Positions 59,395 to 64,000 of a DNA stretch of 64,000 nucleotides are shown piece after piece; positions within the stretch are counted from its first letter, which is position 1; each line of letters opens with the position of its first letter. Where the stretch lies: positions 29,520 to 93,519 of the forward strand of contig JBKPAA010000017.1 of the NCBI GenBank assembly GCA_046726215.1. Direction: 5' to 3'. A program made the position numbers and the translations under genes. The stretch comes from DASQUK01 sp046726215 (GTDB lineage: Bacteria; Actinomycetota; Acidimicrobiia; Acidimicrobiales; VFJN01). The notes below the pieces were generated by a model, which saw only the letters and a list, made by a program, of their open reading frames with translations, was not told the origin of the DNA and did no database searches.

Positions 59395-60898
59395 CCTGGA
59401 GCCCCGCTTCGAGACGATCGACCCCCGGACCGGCGAGGTGCTGGCCGACCTGCCGGAGCACGGGCCCGAAGAGGTGGCGGCTGCGGTTGCCCGGGCGCGC
59501 GAGGCCTTCGGCACGTGGCGCGGCCTGGGCTTCGAGCAGCGCCTCGATCACGTGCTGGCGGTGCGGGACCTGCTGATCGACCGGATGGACCGGGTCGTCG
59601 ACGTCATCTGCAAGGAGACCGGCAAGCTCGAGCCCGAGGCCCTCAGTGCCGAGGTGCTGGCCACGTGCGAGCTGATCCAGCACTACCGCAAGCACGGGCC
59701 CAGGGCGCTGCGCTCCGAAAAGGTGCCGGTGGGATCGCTGCTGCCGCACAAGCGGGCCTGGCGCAGCTACGAGCCGATGGGTGTCGTGGGCGTGATCTCG
59801 CCGTGGAACTATCCGCTCACGTTGGCCATGACGCCGCTGGTGTCGGCACTGCTGGCGGGCAACACCGTGGTGCTCAAGCCCTCCGATGTCACGCCGCTGG
59901 TGGGCCTGGAGATCGGCAGCCTGTTCGCCGAGGCCGGTGCACACCCCGACATCGTCCAGGTGGTCACCGGCGGCGGGCGCACCGGCGATGCCCTGGTCCG
60001 CGCCGGCGTCCAGAAGGTCGCGTTCACGGGTTCGGTCCGGACGGGCAAGTTGGTCATGGCGGCCGCGGCCGAAACCCTCACGCCCGTGCTGCTCGAGCTG
60101 GGCGGCAAGGATCCGATGATCGTGTGCGACGACGCCGACGTCGAGCGGGCGGCATCGGGCGCGGTGTGGGGCGCGTTCATGAACGCCGGCCAGACCTGCA
60201 TGGCGGTCGAACGGGCCTACGTCGAGGACTCCGTCTACGACCGGTTCGTCGACCTCGTGGTGCACCGGACCAAGGCGGTCCGTCAGGGCCGCGGCCCCGG
60301 GCACGACATCGGGTCCATGAGCTTCGGCCCCCAGGTCGAGGCCGTCGAGCGCCACGTCGCCGACGCCGAGGCCAAGGGTGCCAAGGTGCTCACCGGTGGT
60401 CGCCGGGTTCCCGGCCGGGCGGGGTTGTGGTACGAGCCGACGGTCCTGGTGGACGTCGACCACTCGATGGACATCATGCGAGAGGAGACCTTCGGCCCGG
60501 TCCTGCCGATCATGCGGGTCCCCGACGACAACGAGGCGGTGCGCCTGGCCAACGACTCCCGCTACGGCCTGAACAGCTCCGTTTGGTCGGCCGACGAACA
60601 GCGGGCCGAGCGGATCGCCGGGGCCATCGAGGCCGGCAACGTCCGCATCAACGACTGCATGGTGAGCTACGCCGTGGCCGGCCTGCCGTTCGGCGGGGTG
60701 AAGGAGTCGGGCATAGGTCGCATCCACGGCGTCGAGGGGCTTCGGGCGTTCTGCAACACCAAGTCGGTGCTGGCGAGCCGGTTCGACCTGCGCCGCGAGT
60801 TGCAGTGGTTCCCGCTCCCGGGATGGGTCGCCGGTGCGCTGCGGCGGATCGTCCGCGTGCGCTACCGACGCGGCCTGTGGGGCAAGCTGCGGCGCTAG
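59384..60898 (+). CDS. Aldehyde dehydrogenase family protein
   Basis: A 504-residue NAD(P)-dependent aldehyde dehydrogenase. Catalytic residues are Glu238 in LELGGKDP and Cys272 in NAGQTCMA, with NYPLTLAM carrying the conserved Asn and FTGSVRTGK in the cofactor site. The ending GVKESGIGRIHGVEGLRAFC is normal for the family, and a basic C-terminal tail (RRIVRVRYRRGLWGKLRR) may attach it to a membrane. TTG 59384 overlaps the LLM gene's end. It would oxidise an aldehyde to an acid, perhaps feeding acyl-CoA pathways. Confidence 0.92.
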   Translation: MVADLEPRFETIDPRTGEVLADLPEHGPEEVAAAVARAREAFGTWRGLGFEQRLDHVLAVRDLLIDRMDRVVDVICKETGKLEPEALSAEVLATCELIQHYRKHGPRALRSEKVPVGSLLPHKRAWRSYEPMGVVGVISPWNYPLTLAMTPLVSALLAGNTVVLKPSDVTPLVGLEIGSLFAEAGAHPDIVQVVTGGGRTGDALVRAGVQKVAFTGSVRTGKLVMAAAAETLTPVLLELGGKDPMIVCDDADVERAASGAVWGAFMNAGQTCMAVERAYVEDSVYDRFVDLVVHRTKAVRQGRGPGHDIGSMSFGPQVEAVERHVADAEAKGAKVLTGGRRVPGRAGLWYEPTVLVDVDHSMDIMREETFGPVLPIMRVPDDNEAVRLANDSRYGLNSSVWSADEQRAERIAGAIEAGNVRINDCMVSYAVAGLPFGGVKESGIGRIHGVEGLRAFCNTKSVLASRFDLRRELQWFPLPGWVAGALRRIVRVRYRRGLWGKLRR

Positions 60899-60908
60899 CC
60901 GCCGTCGG

Positions 60909-61874
60909 TCACGCGGGGCGGAGCTTGGTGAGGACCGCCTCGGCCTCGTCGACGATCTGGTGGACGAGCTCGCCGGCGGGCACCAGGCTGGCGATCGACC
61001 CGACCCCCTGGCCGGCAGGGAAGAACTCGCGGTCGGGTTCCACGCCGGCGGTGGTCTCGTCGCCGCCGAGGTGGTTGGCGCCGTCCTGGATCGACTGCAG
61101 CACCTGGGCCGGGAACCGCTGGACCTCCCGCCCATCGACCTCGTACTCCTGGGTGTAGCTGTTGGCGATCACCCGGCACGTCTTGCCCGTGTAAGCCCTG
61201 GTGACCACCGTGTCGTCCTCGTGGCTACGCAGCAGCGTCTCCTTGTAGCCGCGGACGCCCCGGGCCTCGGGCGTCGCGATGAAGCGGGTGCCGATCCACA
61301 CGCCGTCGGCGCCCAGCGCCAGGGCGGCCGCCAGCCCCCGCCCGTCGACGATGCCCCCGGCGGCCACGACCGGCGCCCGCTCGCCCACGGCGTCGACCAC
61401 CTGGGGGACCAGGGCCATGGTGGCGACCCGGCCCGTGTGCCCGCCGGCCTCGGTCCCCTGGGCGACCACGATGTCGCACCCGGCCTCGACCGCCGCCACC
61501 GCGTGGCGGACCTTGCCGCACATGTTCACCACCAGCAGGCCGTGCTCGTGGCACAGATCGACGACGTCACGCGGCACGCCCAGGCCCGCAACGAAGGCGC
61601 TGGCCCCGCCACGGATGACGTCGCCAACCTTGGCCTCGAGCCCCTGGGGCAACGCGGTGAGCAGGTCGACGCCGAAGGGCCGAGCGGTGGCCTCGCGCAC
61701 CGCCGCGATCTCCGCCCGCATCTCCCCGTCGGCCATCGTGGACGCGCCCATGCAGCCAAAGCCACCGGCCTCCGACACGGCGACGACGAGACGGTGGTAG
61801 GACACCCCACCCATTCCGGCGAGCATCACCGGATGCTCGATCTGCAGGACGTCGGTCAGGCGGGTCCGGAGCAC
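60909..61874 (-). CDS. Nitronate monooxygenase-like (2-nitropropane dioxygenase) FMN enzyme
   Basis: A 321-residue TIM-barrel flavoprotein with family landmarks HPVMLAGMGGVSYHRLVVAVSEAGGFGCMGAS, VAQGTEAGGHTGRVATMALVPQVV, and VVAAGGIVDGRGLAAALALGADGVWIGTRFIATPEA. In nitronate monooxygenases the GTEAGGH His is catalytic and is present here. GTG 61874 is used; an extension to 61949 lacks family similarity. It is convergent with the aldehyde dehydrogenase. The real substrate could be a nitronate, or an enoyl-like compound. Confidence 0.88.
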   Translation of the reverse strand: MLRTRLTDVLQIEHPVMLAGMGGVSYHRLVVAVSEAGGFGCMGASTMADGEMRAEIAAVREATARPFGVDLLTALPQGLEAKVGDVIRGGASAFVAGLGVPRDVVDLCHEHGLLVVNMCGKVRHAVAAVEAGCDIVVAQGTEAGGHTGRVATMALVPQVVDAVGERAPVVAAGGIVDGRGLAAALALGADGVWIGTRFIATPEARGVRGYKETLLRSHEDDTVVTRAYTGKTCRVIANSYTQEYEVDGREVQRFPAQVLQSIQDGANHLGGDETTAGVEPDREFFPAGQGVGSIASLVPAGELVHQIVDEAEAVLTKLRPA

Positions 61875-62168
61875 GCCACGATGCTGGCCAACCTTGACCG
61901 CGGGGTCAAGTGAGCGCCGACAGGTCCCCCGGACGCGCATCCGGCGCACCCAGGGGGGTGACGGGTGCGCCGGACGGCGGTGGCTGCAACCGCCGCTGGC
62001 CAGCCACCGTGCAAGCTCGGGCCGAGTGCTGGTGGAGGGGGAGCACCGGCACCGAGCAGTGCAGAGGCACCCTAAGGGGGGAGGGTGGCGTGGCGGTGAG
62101 CCGGAGATGAACGCCCGGTGTCGCGGCGCGAAAGTTCACGTGGCCGGGTACTCCGGCCGACGCGGGTG
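61875..62168. other. 294-bp region with no convincing gene
   Basis: This stretch, between the nitronate-monooxygenase-like gene start and the end of the VOC gene on the same strand, contains short open frames that resemble none of the surrounding families. No clear promoter, palindrome or terminator can be read, apart from GGGGGAGGGTGG-like purine tracts around 62075-62090. I assign nothing. Confidence 0.4.
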
Positions 62169-62600
62169 TCAGTGGGGCACGTCCTCGCCCGTGGACGGCT
62201 TCTGCTCGACGAGCACGAGCCAGTTGCCCGAGTTGTCCCGCAGGATTGCCTCGACGCCGTAGGGTCGGTCCGCGGGTTCCTGGATGAAGGTCACGCCCTT
62301 GGCGGCCAACTCCTGGTGGGTCTTGCGGCAGTCGTCGGTGGCGAGGCCGACGGCGCCCAGCGAGCCCTTGTCGAGCATCCTCCGGAACGTCGCCGCATCC
62401 GCGTCGTCGAGGGGCGGGCCGGGCTTCATGAGCGTGAGCTCCAGCTCGGGATGATCGGGGTGAGAAACGGTGAGCCAGCGGTAGCCATCGCCCATCGTGA
62501 TGTCGGTGTGCTCCTGGAAACCGAGCTTGTCGACGTAGAACGCCTTGGCCTCGTCCTGGTCGGTCACCCACACGGTCGCAAGTGAGACATTCGTGATCAT
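62169..62600 (-). CDS. VOC family protein
   Basis: A 143-residue VOC (glyoxalase-like) protein with NVSLATVWVTDQDEAKAFYVDKLGF, a YRWLTVSHPDHPELELTLMKPG strand, and GAVGLATDDCRKTHQELAAKGVTFIQEPADRPYGVEAILRDNSGNWLVLVE, typical of single-domain members used in detoxification. The ATG at 62600 overlaps the stop of the AraC-type gene by four bases (62597-62600), so this gene is translated with that regulator. Confidence 0.88.
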   Translation of the reverse strand: MITNVSLATVWVTDQDEAKAFYVDKLGFQEHTDITMGDGYRWLTVSHPDHPELELTLMKPGPPLDDADAATFRRMLDKGSLGAVGLATDDCRKTHQELAAKGVTFIQEPADRPYGVEAILRDNSGNWLVLVEQKPSTGEDVPH

Positions 62601-63067
62601 GACCGCGAACCTACGGGTCGCCCGGCGCGTTGGGCTTCTCCCAGGTTGCTCTCCTGCCCGGGTTGCCTGCGCGGCCAGCCGTCGATGCCCCGCATGAACA
62701 GGAAGCAGCCGGGTATGCGCGGTCCACCCCGCGCCGCCCAGCGATCGCGGTACTGGGTCGGCGACTCTCCGACGAGCTCCCGGAAGCGCGACGAGAACGA
62801 TCCCAGGCTGGAGAAGCCGACCAGCATGCACACCTCCGTGACCGTGAGGTTGGCCGATCGCAGGAGGTCCTGCGCACGCTCGATGCGCCGGCGGGTGAGG
62901 TAGCGCATCGGGCTCTCGCCGTAGGTCTCGGCGAAGCACCGGGCGAAGTGGTACTTCGAGACGAGCGCCGCGGCCGCCAGCGCGTCGAGGTCGAGCGGGG
63001 AATCGTAGTGGCGGTCGGCCAGGTCTCTGGCGTTGCGGAGGTGCGGCAGCAGGGAGGCGGGAACCAC
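62597..63067 (-). CDS. AraC family regulator (DNA-binding domain only)
   Basis: A 156-residue regulator consisting mainly of the AraC DNA-binding domain: the two helix-turn-helix units are LDALAAAALVSKYHFARCFAETYGESPMRYLTRRRIERAQDLL and LTVTEVCMLVGFSSLGSFSSRFRELVGESPTQYRD, the second being the signature. No N-terminal ligand domain is present, so control may depend on a partner. GTG 63067 starts it. It is coupled to the downstream VOC gene, its probable target. Confidence 0.9.
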   Translation of the reverse strand: MVPASLLPHLRNARDLADRHYDSPLDLDALAAAALVSKYHFARCFAETYGESPMRYLTRRRIERAQDLLRSANLTVTEVCMLVGFSSLGSFSSRFRELVGESPTQYRDRWAARGGPRIPGCFLFMRGIDGWPRRQPGQESNLGEAQRAGRPVGSRS

Positions 63068-63076
63068 GTCGGCAGG

Positions 63077-63975
63077 TCAGTCGTAGGCACCCGGTCGGGT
63101 GAACATGTCTCGCCGCCAGCGCCGAGGCGTTGCCACCACGGCGCGGGGATAGTCCTCGAAAAGCCAGCGGGCGAAGCTGCGGCGGGTCCAGCCGGTGGCG
63201 CCCGCCAGCCGCAGGCCCGCGCGCACGCCCCGGCGGTGTCGGACCGCTCGGATGAGCAGCGTCGACATGTGGTGGTCGGCCACCAGCGCCCGGCGAACCG
63301 CCCGGCGGTACCGCGCGGTGACCACCCCGGGCGGCTCGCCATCGCCGCCGCCGATGGCCTCGGCGGCCAGGACGCCGCTCAACAGCGCCTGCCCGATGCC
63401 CTCTCCGGTGAGCCGGTCGCAGCCGGCGGCGGCGTCGCCCACGAACAGCGTGCGGCGGCCAGTGAGCACCGCCTCGTCGATCCGGGCGGGGATGGGCCAG
63501 GCCCGATGCGGTGCCTCCGGCTCGGCGCCCTCGCCCAGCACCCGGCGGATGTGCGGCCGGTCGAGCAGGTCTCGCCAGATACCCGCCATGTCCTGGACGC
63601 GTTCGACGCGCTCACCCCGGACGATGCCGAACCCCACGTTGGCTCGGCCGCCGGGAAGGGGGAACGACCAGGCATAGCCGGGGAGCAGGTCGGGCTCGAA
63701 CCACACGAACAGGTCCCGGGCGGCCCGGGCACCGACGCCCGCGAAGTACTGACGAAAGGCGTGCCACTCACCGCGGTACCCGGGCGAGGCCAGGCCCAAG
63801 TGCTTGCGGGTGGGTGACCACATGCCGTCGGCCGCCACGGCGTAGCCCGCCGTCAACCCGCCCACGCCGTCGAGCTCGACGGCCACGTGGTCGGCGTGCT
63901 CGCGCGCCCCCACACAGGCGTGTCCGTCGAGGACCTTGACCCCGGCCGTGCGGGCCTCGTCGAGCAGGGCGGCGT
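63077..63975 (-). CDS. FAD-dependent oxidoreductase (geranylgeranyl-reductase family), 5' end missing
   Basis: About 300 residues of the C-terminal part of a flavoprotein related to the geranylgeranyl reductases. The FAD-binding end is ADGMWSPTRKHLG, then GRRTLFVGDAAAGCDRLTGEGIGQALLSGVLAAEAI, which is the second FAD motif, with LPGYAWSFPLPGGRANVGFGIV between them. The N-terminal GxGxxG motif and start are not present because the contig stops here: the reading frame continues to 63975, after which adapter sequence begins and an in-frame TAA occurs. Confidence 0.87.
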
Positions 63976-64000
63976 CTGTCTCTTATACACATCTGACGCT
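63976..64000. other. Nextera/Tn5 sequencing adapter at the contig end
   Basis: The last 25 bases begin CTGTCTCTTATACACATCT, the Tn5 mosaic-end transposase sequence used in Nextera libraries, and continue with GACGCT, the start of the read-2 adapter. It is not genomic DNA. On the minus strand it creates an artificial open frame whose product begins MCIRDR, a known mark of adapter contamination in protein databases. Confidence 0.96.

Noticed and set aside
59372..61135. A 587-codon minus-strand open frame
   Set aside because: It is the antisense of the aldehyde dehydrogenase gene and has no family features.
63768..63992. A minus-strand gene starting MCIRDR
   Set aside because: Its start lies in sequencing adapter and its frame is antisense to none of the real gene's codons; the true frame belongs to the FAD-dependent reductase.

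Overview
The window reads as a high-GC (roughly 70% by eye) actinobacterial chromosome fragment, most likely from an uncultured Acidimicrobiia-like lineage. The evidence is a mycothiol-conjugate amidase, four F420-type luciferase-like (LLM) oxidoreductases, a complete conservon (roadblock / DUF742 / small GTPase / atypical sensor kinase), several acyl-CoA dehydrogenases, GlsB-type and SCP2 proteins, and frequent GTG/TTG starts with ATGA/GTGA overlaps. The last 25 bases are Nextera/Tn5 adapter, so the window ends at an uncleaned contig end and the final gene is cut there. I see no tRNA, rRNA, CRISPR array, prophage or complete insertion sequence.

Layout. 0-4 kb: a MmcQ/YjbR-like protein, a fused two-domain acyl-CoA dehydrogenase and a single-domain one. 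4-10.3 kb: DUF2000/AraC divergent pair, an SDR, a two-domain VOC protein with a TetR regulator, a VOC protein coupled to an ECF sigma factor with a SnoaL-like tail, and an SDR that has lost its catalytic Tyr/Lys. 10.4-15.5 kb: an LLM oxidoreductase translationally coupled to a GH13 enzyme, an endonuclease/phosphatase-fold protein, a membrane protein and an acylphosphatase. 15.5-26.3 kb: a PEBP-like lipoprotein, an MgtE/SLC41-type transporter followed by a duplicated PhoU+RCK_C protein, glutamate dehydrogenase, NfeD/stomatin, mca with an SCP2 protein, a ChbG-like deacetylase, a secreted nuclease, a thiolase and a GlsB-like protein. 26.3-34.4 kb: GNAT, amidase, thioesterase, LLM, then the conservon. 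34.4-45 kb: MBL-fold hydrolase, a repeat-rich intergenic region, a mismatch glycosylase, a large secreted DUF6351-like hydrolase, SDR, LLM, YceH-like protein, DsbA-like protein, PAP2 phosphatase and a RecB-like Fe-S nuclease. 45-50.7 kb: hydrolase, SnoaL-like protein, TetR, an ECF sigma factor with a membrane-anchored partner, DoxX, DUF1801 and a 13E12-type HNH gene fragment. 50.8-64 kb: PadR, SDR, PhoU, an acyl-CoA synthetase divergent from an acyl-CoA dehydrogenase, MarR-MFS, LLM-aldehyde dehydrogenase, a nitronate-monooxygenase-like protein, AraC-VOC, and a truncated FAD-dependent reductase.

The dominant metabolic theme is CoA-thioester (fatty acid, possibly sterol side-chain) catabolism with F420/flavin redox chemistry: synthetase, dehydrogenases, SDR hydroxyacyl dehydrogenases, thiolase, thioesterase and SCP2. 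The main unexplained structures are intergenic. One is a symmetric array of four 9-mers (CGAGGCAAT / ATTGCCTCG at about 29-30 bp spacing, 35775-35871), flanked by about 73-bp direct repeats. The core of those repeats recurs 14 kb away, beside the 13E12-type fragment.
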